Of a stretch of DNA of 64,000 bases, positions 40,383 to 50,100 are shown one piece after another. The notes under the pieces are model-generated. The model was not told where the DNA came from. It ran no database searches and saw nothing but the letters and a program-made list of their open reading frames with translations. Numbering within the stretch: the first letter of the stretch is position 1; the number at the start of each line of letters is the position of its first letter. This DNA comes from Lachnospiraceae bacterium (GTDB lineage: Bacteria; Bacillota; Clostridia; Lachnospirales; Lachnospiraceae). Position numbers and translations under genes: made by a program. The stretch lies in contig JAILFA010000009.1 of NCBI GenBank assembly GCA_024687125.1, positions 62,001 to 126,000 on the forward strand, read 5' to 3'.

Positions 40383-41183
40383 ATGAACGAAGGAAAACAG
40401 AGGGAGATCTTCATCGCGATGTTCAAATACAGCGTGGTTGTCAAGGGGATCGAGCGCAAACTGACAGATCTCGATTTCAAGGTGACGACGGTATCGGAAC
40501 GTCTGGATGATCATATGGAGCACTTCGGAGGGCGTGCTGCTCTGTTCATCCTGTATCTCACGGGAGATATCGCGGAAGATTCCGCGCAGAGAGCGCAGCT
40601 GTTCCGCCTGTGCGGCATTGCCGAAGACAAAAAGCAGAAGATCCTTCTGATCGTTGAGGAAAGAAGTTATGAAGACCTGATGAACCATCTGCCTGCACTG
40701 AGGTCCTATGCCTGGATCAACCGGCCGGTAAATATGGAACTGCTGGAACAGACAGTCTTTCGCGTGGTCGATAACATCGATCCGGCAAGCGGTGAAACCA
40801 TTGCAGACAAAAAACCGCGGATCCTGATCGTCGATGATGATCCCTCTTACGCGAAAATGGTACGAGAATGGATCAAGGACAAATACAGGGTCGATATCGT
40901 AACCGCAGGTATGCAGGCGATCACCTTTTTGCTCAAGGTCAGGGAGACGGAACCGATCAATATGATCCTGCTCGATTATGAAATGCCTGTCGTTGACGGC
41001 CCGCAGGTGCTCCAGATGCTCCGCCAGGAACCGCAGACAGCGCAAATACCTGTAGTATTCCTGACCGGTATCGGAACAAAGGAAGCTGTCGGCCGCGTCA
41101 TGGAGCTCAAACCGGACGGTTATGTCCTGAAATCAACCACAAGAGAGGATCTTCTTGCATTTCTCGCAAAGAAACTCGGATAG
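40383..41183 (+). CDS. response regulator with N-terminal receiver-like region and C-terminal REC
   Basis: C-terminal ILIVDDDPSYAKMV...NMILLDYEMPVVDGPQVL...PVVFLTGIGTKE; N-terminal half has receiver-like pattern without clear phospho-Asp. Confidence 0.82.
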   Translation: MNEGKQREIFIAMFKYSVVVKGIERKLTDLDFKVTTVSERLDDHMEHFGGRAALFILYLTGDIAEDSAQRAQLFRLCGIAEDKKQKILLIVEERSYEDLMNHLPALRSYAWINRPVNMELLEQTVFRVVDNIDPASGETIADKKPRILIVDDDPSYAKMVREWIKDKYRVDIVTAGMQAITFLLKVRETEPINMILLDYEMPVVDGPQVLQMLRQEPQTAQIPVVFLTGIGTKEAVGRVMELKPDGYVLKSTTREDLLAFLAKKLG

Positions 41184-41236
41184 TTTTTTGTGCACCTCAT
41201 CCGCAAACGAAACGAGATTATAACACGTAATCCTGT

Positions 41237-41266
41237 TTGATTCCATAGGCTGGATTATGATATAAT
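41237..41266 (+). promoter_or_regulatory. extended -10 promoter, start codon 7 nt downstream
   Basis: TTGATT-18-TATAAT with TGA before -10; ATG at 41274. Confidence 0.65.
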
Positions 41267-41273
41267 CATCCAC

Positions 41274-43157
41274 ATGCAGATCAAAGTAACGACAGATCAT
41301 CGGTATGAACCGCACTGTTATCGGGAAAAAGACACGATCATTTTCTGCGGGTATTTTCCCAAGACAGCAAAATGCGGGATCATATTTTATAAAAAGGACG
41401 GATCCGATCCGATCACCGTGAATCTTCCGGAGAATTGCCGGATCGGCAGAATGTACGCTGTCAGGATCCAGGGGATCGATCGCGCCTACGACCGGTACAG
41501 GCTTTTGTCAGGCGGTAAAGACTTCGCGGATCCGTGTGCATTTCTTGTATATGGTCTGGAGGATTTCGCAAAACCATCTCCGGAGGACAGGATCTACGGC
41601 AGAGTCTTTGACATTTCACCGGCGGACCTTATTGAACGCAACGAAAAAAGTGCTCTGCGTTTACGAAGAAATGATGAAGATGAACAGCTCTACCTGCTCC
41701 ATGTGCGCGGGTTCACGATGAGCCCCAGCGCCGGTGTGGAACGCTCCCACAGAGGAACTTTCGCCGGTGTCATCGATAAAGCTGACCACATCGCAAGCCT
41801 CGGAACGACCACGGTGGAACTGATGCCTTCCTATGAGCTGATCTCCAGAGAGCCGGCGGGACCCGAGAACGCTTCCGCGGCCAAAACAGAAAAAGAACTG
41901 CCGACGCGATGCAATTACTGGGGCTTCAAAGAGGGCTTCTACTTTGCCCCGCGAAGTGCGTATGCCTCCGGTGATCCCTGTGAAGAATTCCATGAAATGG
42001 TCAGCTGTCTTCACAAGCGGAAGATATCCGTCATCATGCAGTTCTGGTTCCCCGAACGGTATCCTGCAGCATTGATCCTTGCCGTCTGCAGACACTGGCT
42101 TCTTTTTTACGGTGTTGACGGCTTCCATCTGATCGGCGGCAGACTGCCTGCGGAATCACTGGCAGCTGATCCTGTTCTAGCTGATGCAAAGATCTACTAT
42201 GATACCCTGGATACAGCCAGGATCGCCGCGTCCGGGGGCTCACAGAACCTCTCGCTGTACCGCGATGATTTCCAGATCGCTGTCAGACGCTTCCTGAAAT
42301 CCGACAACCTTTCGATCAGCCCCTTTTTCGGGGAAATGACCAGGGTGAACGAGGGCTGCGGTCATGTCAATTATCTTGCCGATTACAGGGGATTTCGTCT
42401 CGCAGACAGTGTGGCCTATGAACATCGGCACAACGAAGCGAACCATGAGAACAATGCGGACGGCACAGATAATAATCTGACCTGGAACTGCGGTGTGGAA
42501 GGCCGCAGCAGGAGAAAAACGATCCTGCGCCTCAGACGCAGACAGATCTTCAACCAGCTGGTGATGCTGTTCTTTGCGCAGGGAACGCCGATGCTCTTCG
42601 CCGGAGATGAATTCCTGCATTCCCAGGACGGCAACAACAATCCGTATTGCCAGGATAACGCGATCTCCTGGGTCAACTGGAAGATGGAGCAGAACGCGCT
42701 CGGACAGGATACGCTGTCATTTGTCCGTTTTCTGTCCGCTTATCGAAGGGAGCATAAGATCCTGCGTCAGAGCCGCCCGTTCCGGCTGATGGACTACAAG
42801 GCTTTCGGTTTCCCGGATCTTTCCCTGCACGGCATGGAAGCCTGGCAGCCGGATTTTTCGGACTATTCACACAGCGTTGCCATGCTTTACTGCAATCTGT
42901 ACGCCAAAGAACAGGATCCTGCGTTTCTTTACTGTATCTATAACTGCTCCTGGGAAAGCAGACGCTTTGCACTGCCTACGATACAGAAATCCCTGCACTG
43001 GACGGTTGTCATAGACACTTCCAAAGAAGGCGCTGAGATCCGTGATCACGATCTCAGCGGTGAAAAGACCATCCTTCTTGCCCCGAGGAGCTGCGTGATC
43101 ATGGAGGTGCGGGGCAAATACAGGATCGCTTCCTCAGAACAGCGGACACCTTTCTGA
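41274..43157 (+). CDS. GlgX/glycogen-debranching-like GH13 protein, apparently lacking catalytic residues
   Basis: HRHNEANHENNADGTDNNLTWNCGVEG, QLVMLFFAQGTPMLFAGDEF match the debranching family; catalytic motifs altered (see findings). Confidence 0.85.
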   Translation: MQIKVTTDHRYEPHCYREKDTIIFCGYFPKTAKCGIIFYKKDGSDPITVNLPENCRIGRMYAVRIQGIDRAYDRYRLLSGGKDFADPCAFLVYGLEDFAKPSPEDRIYGRVFDISPADLIERNEKSALRLRRNDEDEQLYLLHVRGFTMSPSAGVERSHRGTFAGVIDKADHIASLGTTTVELMPSYELISREPAGPENASAAKTEKELPTRCNYWGFKEGFYFAPRSAYASGDPCEEFHEMVSCLHKRKISVIMQFWFPERYPAALILAVCRHWLLFYGVDGFHLIGGRLPAESLAADPVLADAKIYYDTLDTARIAASGGSQNLSLYRDDFQIAVRRFLKSDNLSISPFFGEMTRVNEGCGHVNYLADYRGFRLADSVAYEHRHNEANHENNADGTDNNLTWNCGVEGRSRRKTILRLRRRQIFNQLVMLFFAQGTPMLFAGDEFLHSQDGNNNPYCQDNAISWVNWKMEQNALGQDTLSFVRFLSAYRREHKILRQSRPFRLMDYKAFGFPDLSLHGMEAWQPDFSDYSHSVAMLYCNLYAKEQDPAFLYCIYNCSWESRRFALPTIQKSLHWTVVIDTSKEGAEIRDHDLSGEKTILLAPRSCVIMEVRGKYRIASSEQRTPF

Positions 43158-43158
43158 A

Positions 43159-44592
43159 ATGAACATGAACGTATCGACAGACATGCATGACGCTCTTAAG
43201 CGCGCATCCGAAAGGGTGCGTGCTCTTTCTGATACGCTCGGACGCACACCGACCGCATGCGTGATCACCTTTGGATGTCAGATGAACGCCAGAGATTCCG
43301 AAAAACTGGCTGGTATCCTGGAAACCGCCGGATACCGGATCGTGGAAGAGGAATCCGCGGATTATCTCATCTACAACACCTGTACGGTAAGGGAAAACGC
43401 CGACAACCGCCTGTTTGGGAGACTCGGCGCAGTCGGAAGCAGCAAAAAGAACAGCCCCTGGAAAAAGATCGCCGTCTGCGGCTGTATGATGCAGGAGAGC
43501 ATCAATGTCGACCGCATCAGAAAGAGCTATCCGTTCGTCGATCTGATCTTCGGGACACATAATCTCTATACCTTTCCGGCACTGCTCGATGCATCCCTTG
43601 CCCCCGAAAACGAGGGCTCGATGCTGATCGATGTATGGAATCAGGAAAAAGGCATTCTGGAGGACCTGCCTTCCAGAAGAAAATATCCTTTCAAGAGCGG
43701 CGTCAATATCATGTTCGGATGCAACAATTTCTGCACCTACTGTATCGTACCCTATGTGCGCGGCCGCGAGAGGAGCAGAAAACGCGCAGATATCCTGGAA
43801 GAGATCCGGCGCCTTGCTGACGACGGCGTGATCGAGATCATGCTACTCGGACAGAACGTCAATTCCTACGGGCTCCGTGTTCCGGAAGAGGAGAGAAGGC
43901 TTTACGGCGATTTTCCGTCACTTCTTTCCGAAGCAGCGCGTATCCCGGGGATTCAGCGCGTACGTTTCATGACATCACATCCCAAGGATCTGTCCGATGA
44001 CCTGATCGAGGTGATCCGGGAAAACCCGGTGATCGCAAGACACATCCACCTGCCGCTCCAGTCCGGATCGGACAGGATCCTGAAGCGCATGAACCGGATC
44101 TACACAAAGGAAAAGTACCTCACATTGGCGGAAAAGATCCGGAACCGTATTCCGGATGCGGCGATCACAACTGATCTGATCGTCGGCTTTCCCGGCGAAA
44201 CGCCTGCCGATGTAGATGAAACGATCGATGTTGTTGAGAAGGTACGCTTCCAGAACGCTTTTACATTTATCTATTCCAGGCGAACCGGCACTCCGGCTGC
44301 GGCGTTCGAGGATCAGGTGTCACGCGAGACGGCCCAGGAAGGATTTGACAGGCTCCTTGGTGTCGTACAGCGCATCGCACGGGAAGAAACCGCTAAAAAT
44401 GCCGGCAGGGAAGGTCTTGCTCTTGTGGAGACCGTCAATGAAAACGACCCGCTGCTTGTGACAGCCAGACTCTCAGATAATCTGCTCGTCCATTTTCCGG
44501 GAAGCGCGGAGGATATCGGAAAAATGATCCCGGTCAGGCTGGAGGAAGCCTGCGGGTTTTACTATCTTGGAAAGCGGGTAGCACGGGTTTGA
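43159..44592 (+). CDS. miaB: tRNA-2-methylthio-N6-dimethylallyladenosine synthase
   Basis: TFGCQMNARDSEKLAGIL, radical-SAM FGCNNFCTYCIVPYVRGRERSR, TTDLIVGFPGET, TRAM domain. Confidence 0.95.
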   Translation: MNMNVSTDMHDALKRASERVRALSDTLGRTPTACVITFGCQMNARDSEKLAGILETAGYRIVEEESADYLIYNTCTVRENADNRLFGRLGAVGSSKKNSPWKKIAVCGCMMQESINVDRIRKSYPFVDLIFGTHNLYTFPALLDASLAPENEGSMLIDVWNQEKGILEDLPSRRKYPFKSGVNIMFGCNNFCTYCIVPYVRGRERSRKRADILEEIRRLADDGVIEIMLLGQNVNSYGLRVPEEERRLYGDFPSLLSEAARIPGIQRVRFMTSHPKDLSDDLIEVIRENPVIARHIHLPLQSGSDRILKRMNRIYTKEKYLTLAEKIRNRIPDAAITTDLIVGFPGETPADVDETIDVVEKVRFQNAFTFIYSRRTGTPAAAFEDQVSRETAQEGFDRLLGVVQRIAREETAKNAGREGLALVETVNENDPLLVTARLSDNLLVHFPGSAEDIGKMIPVRLEEACGFYYLGKRVARV

Positions 44593-47303
44593 GAGAACTG
44601 GACGAAGAAGAGAAGAAAAGCATATCCCCGATGATGCAGCACTATCTTAAGACCCATGAGGAGGTCGGTGACTGCATCCTGTTTTACCGGCTCGGCGATT
44701 TCTATGAGATGTTCTTTGACGATGCCGAAGTCGTATCCAGGGAGCTGGAGCTGACACTGACCGGCAAAAACTGCGGCCTCAAGGAGCGCGCTCCAATGTG
44801 CGGCGTTCCGTTCCATTCCGCGGAGACCTATATCACCAGACTTGTAAACAGAGGATTCAAGGTCGCGATCTGCGAACAGATGGAGGATCCCAAGGAAGCC
44901 AAGGGGATGATCGCGCGCGAAGTTGTCCGGATCGTTACGCCCGGAACGAACCTCTCGATGGAGTCGATCGATGCCGCCTCGAACAACTATCTCTGCAGCA
45001 TCTATTACACACCGGAGAGCACGGGACTCGCGACTGCGGACATCACGACCGGCGAGTTCCTTCTGACGGAGCTTTCTGACCTCAGGTCGTGCCTTGATGA
45101 GCTGCTCAAGTTTTCACCCAAGGAGATCATCTGTAATGAGGCTTTTCAGCTGAGCGGTATCGATACGTCTTTTATCAGGGAAAAGATCGGGGCGCCCATC
45201 TTTCCGCAGAATGCAGCAGAATATGATACGGAGAACGCTTCGCACGCTCTCTGCGGGCAGTTTCACGTAAAGAATCTGTCCCTGCTGAATATTGAAGAAT
45301 TCCCCTGCGGAACTATCGCGGCAGGCGTTCTCATCAGCTATCTTACGAAGCTTCAGAAGACAAATCCAGGGAACATCACACGGCTTATTCCCTATATCTC
45401 GGGCAGATACATGCTTATTGACGCAGCAACCCGAAGAAATCTCGAGCTCGTTGAGACCCTCCGCGATAAAAAGCGCCGCGGATCCCTGCTGCATGTTCTT
45501 GACAGGACGAAGACAGCGATGGGGGCAAGGCGGCTTCGCACCTGGATCGAGCAGCCGCTGATCGACCCGGAGGAGATCGGGAAACGCCTGGACGCTGTCG
45601 ATGCACTCGTACGGATGCCGATCGCCCGCGAGGAGATCAGAGAATATTTAAGCCCTGTTTACGATCTGGAGCGGCTTATGTCCAAGATCAGTTTTCATAC
45701 CGCCGGTCCACGTGATCTGCTTGCGTTTGCGTCCTCCATTTCGATGCTGCCGGCGATCCGGACGGCGCTCACGGATGTCTCCGAAGACAGATGTGCTGCG
45801 CCACTTAAGGAACTTTATGACCGGATCGATCCTCTGGAAGATCTTTGCCGTCTCATCCGGGAGACGATCATCGATGAACCGCCGCTGTCTGTGCGAGAAG
45901 GTGGTTTTATCCGGGACGGCGTGAACGAGGATATCGACAGGTACCGCAAGGCCGATACAGACGGCAAAAAGTGGCTTCTTGAGCTTGAGGAGGAGGAACG
46001 CGAGCGTACAGGGATCAAATCTCTCAAGGTAAAATTTTCCAATGTCTTCGGTTATGCCTTTGAGGTAACCAACCAGTTCCGGGATAAGGTGCCTGAGGAT
46101 TACATCCGCAAGCAGACGCTGGTCAACGCGGAGCGCTTTATCACACAGCGGCTCAAAGAACTTGAGGATACGATCCTGAATGCCAAAGAGAGACTGAACG
46201 CTCTCGAATACGCGTGCTTCTGCGAGCTCAGGGACAGGATCGCTGACGAGATCCTGAGGATCCAGCAGACGACGGATGCGGTCTCTGTACTGGATGTCTA
46301 CGCGTCACTCGCCTGTGTTGCCGAAAAGAACCGTTATGTCCGTCCGAAGATCCGCACCGATGGAAAGATCAGCGTGACGGCAGGGCGTCATCCGGTCGTG
46401 GAGCAGATGCTCACCGGCGCTGATTTCTTTATTTCCAATGATATCCAGCTCGATGAAAAAAAGCACAACGTCGCGATCATCACCGGTCCCAATATGGCCG
46501 GAAAATCCACCTATATGCGGCAGGCGGCGCTGATCGTGCTCATGGCACAGATCGGCAGCTTCGTACCTGCGGACAAGGCGGAGATCGGGATCGTGGACCG
46601 TATCTTTACGAGGGTCGGTGCTTCCGATGATCTGGCAAGCGGACAGTCTACATTCATGGTCGAGATGAATGAGGTTGCGAATATCCTGCGCAGCGCCACC
46701 AGGCATTCCCTTTTGATCCTCGATGAGATCGGACGGGGAACTTCGACCTATGACGGGCTTTCCATCGCATGGGCAGTCGTTGAATATATCTCAAACCGCA
46801 GGATCCTTGGCGCGAAAACACTTTTCGCCACGCATTACCATGAACTCACCGAGCTCGAGGACAAGATCGACAATGTCATCAACTACCGGATCGCTGTCAA
46901 GGAAAACGGGGATGATATTGTGTTTCTCCGAAAGATCGTGCGCGGCGGTGCGGACAGGAGCTATGGCATTCAGGTCGCAAAGCTCGCCGGCCTGCCTGAG
47001 ATCGTCATTGACCGGGCAAAACAGATCCTGGAGGAACTGATCGATTCCGAGATGACGAGGAATGTGCGCGACATCGAGGTGAAAAATGAGGAAACCGGAA
47101 AAAATGAGCGGATCAAACCTCTTGATGATGTGGACAGGAATCAGCTTTCGTTCTTTGACACAGTACGTGATGAGGATGTCCTCAAAGAGGTGCGAGAGAT
47201 CAATATCGACCGTCTCACGCCGATGGACGCACTGAACACGCTGTATAAATGGCAGAGTATGCTGAAGAACCGCTATATCGCAGGAAAGGATCAGGATTCA
47301 TGA
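44589..47303 (+). CDS. mutS: DNA mismatch repair protein MutS (TTG start likely)
   Basis: SPMMQHYLKTHEEVGDCILFYRLGDFYEMFFDDA, GPNMAGKSTYMRQAALI, LDEIGRGTSTYDG. Confidence 0.97.
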   Translation: MRELDEEEKKSISPMMQHYLKTHEEVGDCILFYRLGDFYEMFFDDAEVVSRELELTLTGKNCGLKERAPMCGVPFHSAETYITRLVNRGFKVAICEQMEDPKEAKGMIAREVVRIVTPGTNLSMESIDAASNNYLCSIYYTPESTGLATADITTGEFLLTELSDLRSCLDELLKFSPKEIICNEAFQLSGIDTSFIREKIGAPIFPQNAAEYDTENASHALCGQFHVKNLSLLNIEEFPCGTIAAGVLISYLTKLQKTNPGNITRLIPYISGRYMLIDAATRRNLELVETLRDKKRRGSLLHVLDRTKTAMGARRLRTWIEQPLIDPEEIGKRLDAVDALVRMPIAREEIREYLSPVYDLERLMSKISFHTAGPRDLLAFASSISMLPAIRTALTDVSEDRCAAPLKELYDRIDPLEDLCRLIRETIIDEPPLSVREGGFIRDGVNEDIDRYRKADTDGKKWLLELEEEERERTGIKSLKVKFSNVFGYAFEVTNQFRDKVPEDYIRKQTLVNAERFITQRLKELEDTILNAKERLNALEYACFCELRDRIADEILRIQQTTDAVSVLDVYASLACVAEKNRYVRPKIRTDGKISVTAGRHPVVEQMLTGADFFISNDIQLDEKKHNVAIITGPNMAGKSTYMRQAALIVLMAQIGSFVPADKAEIGIVDRIFTRVGASDDLASGQSTFMVEMNEVANILRSATRHSLLILDEIGRGTSTYDGLSIAWAVVEYISNRRILGAKTLFATHYHELTELEDKIDNVINYRIAVKENGDDIVFLRKIVRGGADRSYGIQVAKLAGLPEIVIDRAKQILEELIDSEMTRNVRDIEVKNEETGKNERIKPLDDVDRNQLSFFDTVRDEDVLKEVREINIDRLTPMDALNTLYKWQSMLKNRYIAGKDQDS

Positions 47304-49162
47304 AGACGATCCGTGAGCTGGACAGTATCACCGTCGATCAGATCGCGGCCGGTGAGGTTGTAGAAAAACCTCTCGGCGCTGTCAAGGAGCTTGTGGAAAA
47401 CGCGATCGACGCGGGAGCGCGTCATATCACCGTTGAGATCACGGACGGCGGGATCCGGATGATTCGTGTTACGGATGACGGCGAAGGGATCGCACCGGAT
47501 CAGGTGCGCCGCGCCTTTTACAGACATGCCACGAGCAAGATCACTTCGATCGGTGACCTGCTGACACTGTCATCCCTGGGTTTCCGAGGTGAAGCACTGT
47601 CAAGCATCGCTGCCGTATCACGCGTTGAAATGATCACAAAGACCGCAGAGGAGATCACAGGGATCCGGTACCTCGTCGAGGGCGGCAGTGAGACCCTTTA
47701 TGAAGAGATCGGCGCTCCTGAGGGGACGACCATTGTCGTCCGCGATCTGTTCTACAATACGCCCGCAAGATCAAAATTCCTGCGAAAACCTCAGACAGAG
47801 GGTTCCTATATCGCTGAATGCATGGAGGCTTTTGCGCTGTCACGTCCGGATATCGCCTTCCGATTTATCTCTGGAGGCGTAGACCGGTTCCATACCTCGG
47901 GTAACGGAGATCTTAAGGAGAATATCTACCGTATCTACGGCCGTGATATTGCCGCACAGATCCAGCCGGTATCCGCCGCGTCCGGTAATCTCAGGATCAC
48001 CGGATATATCGGGAATCCCTCCATCAATCGCGGAAGCCGTGCTTTTGAAAGATTCTTTGTAAACGGAAGGCAGATCAAAGACCGGTTCCTCTCTATGGCT
48101 CTGGAGGAAGGCTACCGCGAATATGTGATGCAGCACAAGTTCCCTTTCGCGGTGCTGCTCCTCGAGCTTCCTTCCGATGAAGTAGATGTCAACGTCCACC
48201 CGGCAAAGCTCGAGGTACGCTTTCAGAATTCCTTTGCCGTTTCTTCTTTTGTTACGGAAACCGTCCGTCAGGTCCTGCACAGCCATGAGATGATCCCTGA
48301 TGCGCTCCTTGATGAAAAGGAAGAGCACGCCGAAGGGTTCTCCTTTGCGGAAGACAATGCCGCAGAGCGCTATGGGAATGCGCCGGAAGCAGAGCCGTTT
48401 GAAAAGATTCTCCTGCAGAATGCACCGAAGTCCGTGCAGATTGAAGGGGATCCCCAGGAGAATCCAGCTTCACTCCTGGCATACGGTCTTAAAGAATCGC
48501 CTGTGGAAATGAGTGACCGCGCTGCTTTTGAACAGGAGAGAAACGGTCAGCTCAGGATCCTGTCCGAAGAGAAAAGAAAGCAGTACAGGATCCTGGGACA
48601 GGTGTTCGAAACCTACTGGCTGATCGAATCCGATGATGATCTGCTGATGATGGATCAGCACGCGGCACATGAAAAAGTAAACTATGAACGGATGATGAAA
48701 GCCTGGCATGATAAGGCGATCCTGTCCCAGCTGATCGATCCCCCGGCGCTGATCGAACTTTCTGCAAGAGAGGCCGATCTGCTGAAAAACTATATGGAAT
48801 ATTTCCTGAACCTCGGATTTGAGATCGAATCCTTCGGAGAAAAAGAGATCCTGCTGCGCGGTGTCCCGCTGGATCTCTACGGAGCAGCGGATGAAAAGGA
48901 ATTCTTCCGCGCGATCCTGGATGAAATGACCGAGGATACCTCTCTGTCCAGAGATCCGGAGACTGTGACATCAAAGATCGCCGGTATGGCCTGCAAAGCA
49001 AGTGTCAAAGGGAATACTCGCATGACCTTCGAAGAGATCGAAGCACTGCTGGATGAGCTGCTCACGCTCGACAACCCCTATCACTGTCCGCACGGTCGGC
49101 CGACGATCATCACGATGAGCAAATACGAACTGGATAAACGGTTTCATCGGGTCGTGGGATGA
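47300..49162 (+). CDS. mutL: DNA mismatch repair protein MutL
   Basis: IAAGEVVEKPLGAVKELVENAIDAGA, GFRGEALSSIAAVS, DQHAAHEKVNYERMM; 4-bp overlap with mutS. Confidence 0.97.
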   Translation: MKTIRELDSITVDQIAAGEVVEKPLGAVKELVENAIDAGARHITVEITDGGIRMIRVTDDGEGIAPDQVRRAFYRHATSKITSIGDLLTLSSLGFRGEALSSIAAVSRVEMITKTAEEITGIRYLVEGGSETLYEEIGAPEGTTIVVRDLFYNTPARSKFLRKPQTEGSYIAECMEAFALSRPDIAFRFISGGVDRFHTSGNGDLKENIYRIYGRDIAAQIQPVSAASGNLRITGYIGNPSINRGSRAFERFFVNGRQIKDRFLSMALEEGYREYVMQHKFPFAVLLLELPSDEVDVNVHPAKLEVRFQNSFAVSSFVTETVRQVLHSHEMIPDALLDEKEEHAEGFSFAEDNAAERYGNAPEAEPFEKILLQNAPKSVQIEGDPQENPASLLAYGLKESPVEMSDRAAFEQERNGQLRILSEEKRKQYRILGQVFETYWLIESDDDLLMMDQHAAHEKVNYERMMKAWHDKAILSQLIDPPALIELSAREADLLKNYMEYFLNLGFEIESFGEKEILLRGVPLDLYGAADEKEFFRAILDEMTEDTSLSRDPETVTSKIAGMACKASVKGNTRMTFEEIEALLDELLTLDNPYHCPHGRPTIITMSKYELDKRFHRVVG

Positions 49163-50100
49163 AAAAGCTCCTTGTGCTCACCGGACCGACTGCTGTCGGC
49201 AAGACAAAGCTGTCACTTGCACTCGCTAAGGCACTGAACGGAGAGATCATCTCGGCGGATTCGATGCAGGTGTACCGGCGCATGGATATCGGCACGGACA
49301 AGATCCGCCCCGAAAAGATGAACGGTATCCCGCATCATCTCATTGACATCCTGGAGCCGGCAGAGCATTTTGATGTCTTTGCTTTTCAGAAACTCGTTAC
49401 AAGGCTGATCAACGAGATCACGGACCGCGGTCATCTTCCGATCCTGGTCGGCGGAACAGGCTTCTATATCCAGTCCGTTCTCTATCAGGTGGACTTTACA
49501 CAGGCATCCGACGGCGGCGAATACAGACGCATGCTCGAGGAAAAAGCGCGGACAGAGGGCCCGGAAGCGATTCACAGGATGCTCGAAGAGGTCGATCCGG
49601 AAACAGCTCGGGAGCTGCACGCGAACAATGTGAAGCGGGTCATCCGGTCACTGGAATACCATCATCTCACCGGAGAAAAGATCAGCGCCCATAACGCCGG
49701 CCAGCGCGTCAAACCGCCGGCCTATGACTTTCTGTACTTTGTCCTTACAGATAAGCGCGAGAACCTGTACGAACGGATCGACCGGCGTGTCGATCAGATG
49801 ATCGAAGAGGGACTTGAGGAAGAGGTCCGCAGTCTTCTTGCGGAAGGCCTGGACGTAAGCGCGCAGTCCATGCAGGGCCTCGGATATCGCCAGATGGCCG
49901 CATATCTGACCGGGGAGATCACAAAAGAGGAAGCCATAGCAAAGATCAAGCAGGAGACCAGACACTTCGCAAAGCGGCAGATGACATGGTTCAGACGGGA
50001 GAGGGACGTCATCTTTCTTGACAGACAGGATTTTCCGAATGATGACGCGATCCTGTCGCATATTCTCAAAATGATCAAGGAGCACAGGACAGATGAATGA
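49159..50100 (+). CDS. miaA: tRNA dimethylallyltransferase
   Basis: LTGPTAVGKTKLSLALAKAL, ISADSMQVYRRMDIGTDK. Confidence 0.96.
   Translation: MKKLLVLTGPTAVGKTKLSLALAKALNGEIISADSMQVYRRMDIGTDKIRPEKMNGIPHHLIDILEPAEHFDVFAFQKLVTRLINEITDRGHLPILVGGTGFYIQSVLYQVDFTQASDGGEYRRMLEEKARTEGPEAIHRMLEEVDPETARELHANNVKRVIRSLEYHHLTGEKISAHNAGQRVKPPAYDFLYFVLTDKRENLYERIDRRVDQMIEEGLEEEVRSLLAEGLDVSAQSMQGLGYRQMAAYLTGEITKEEAIAKIKQETRHFAKRQMTWFRRERDVIFLDRQDFPNDDAILSHILKMIKEHRTDE

Noticed and set aside
41274-43157. Annotating the GlgX-like protein as an active debranching enzyme
   Set aside because: Catalytic motifs read as substituted in all four GH13 regions; only the fold assignment is supported.
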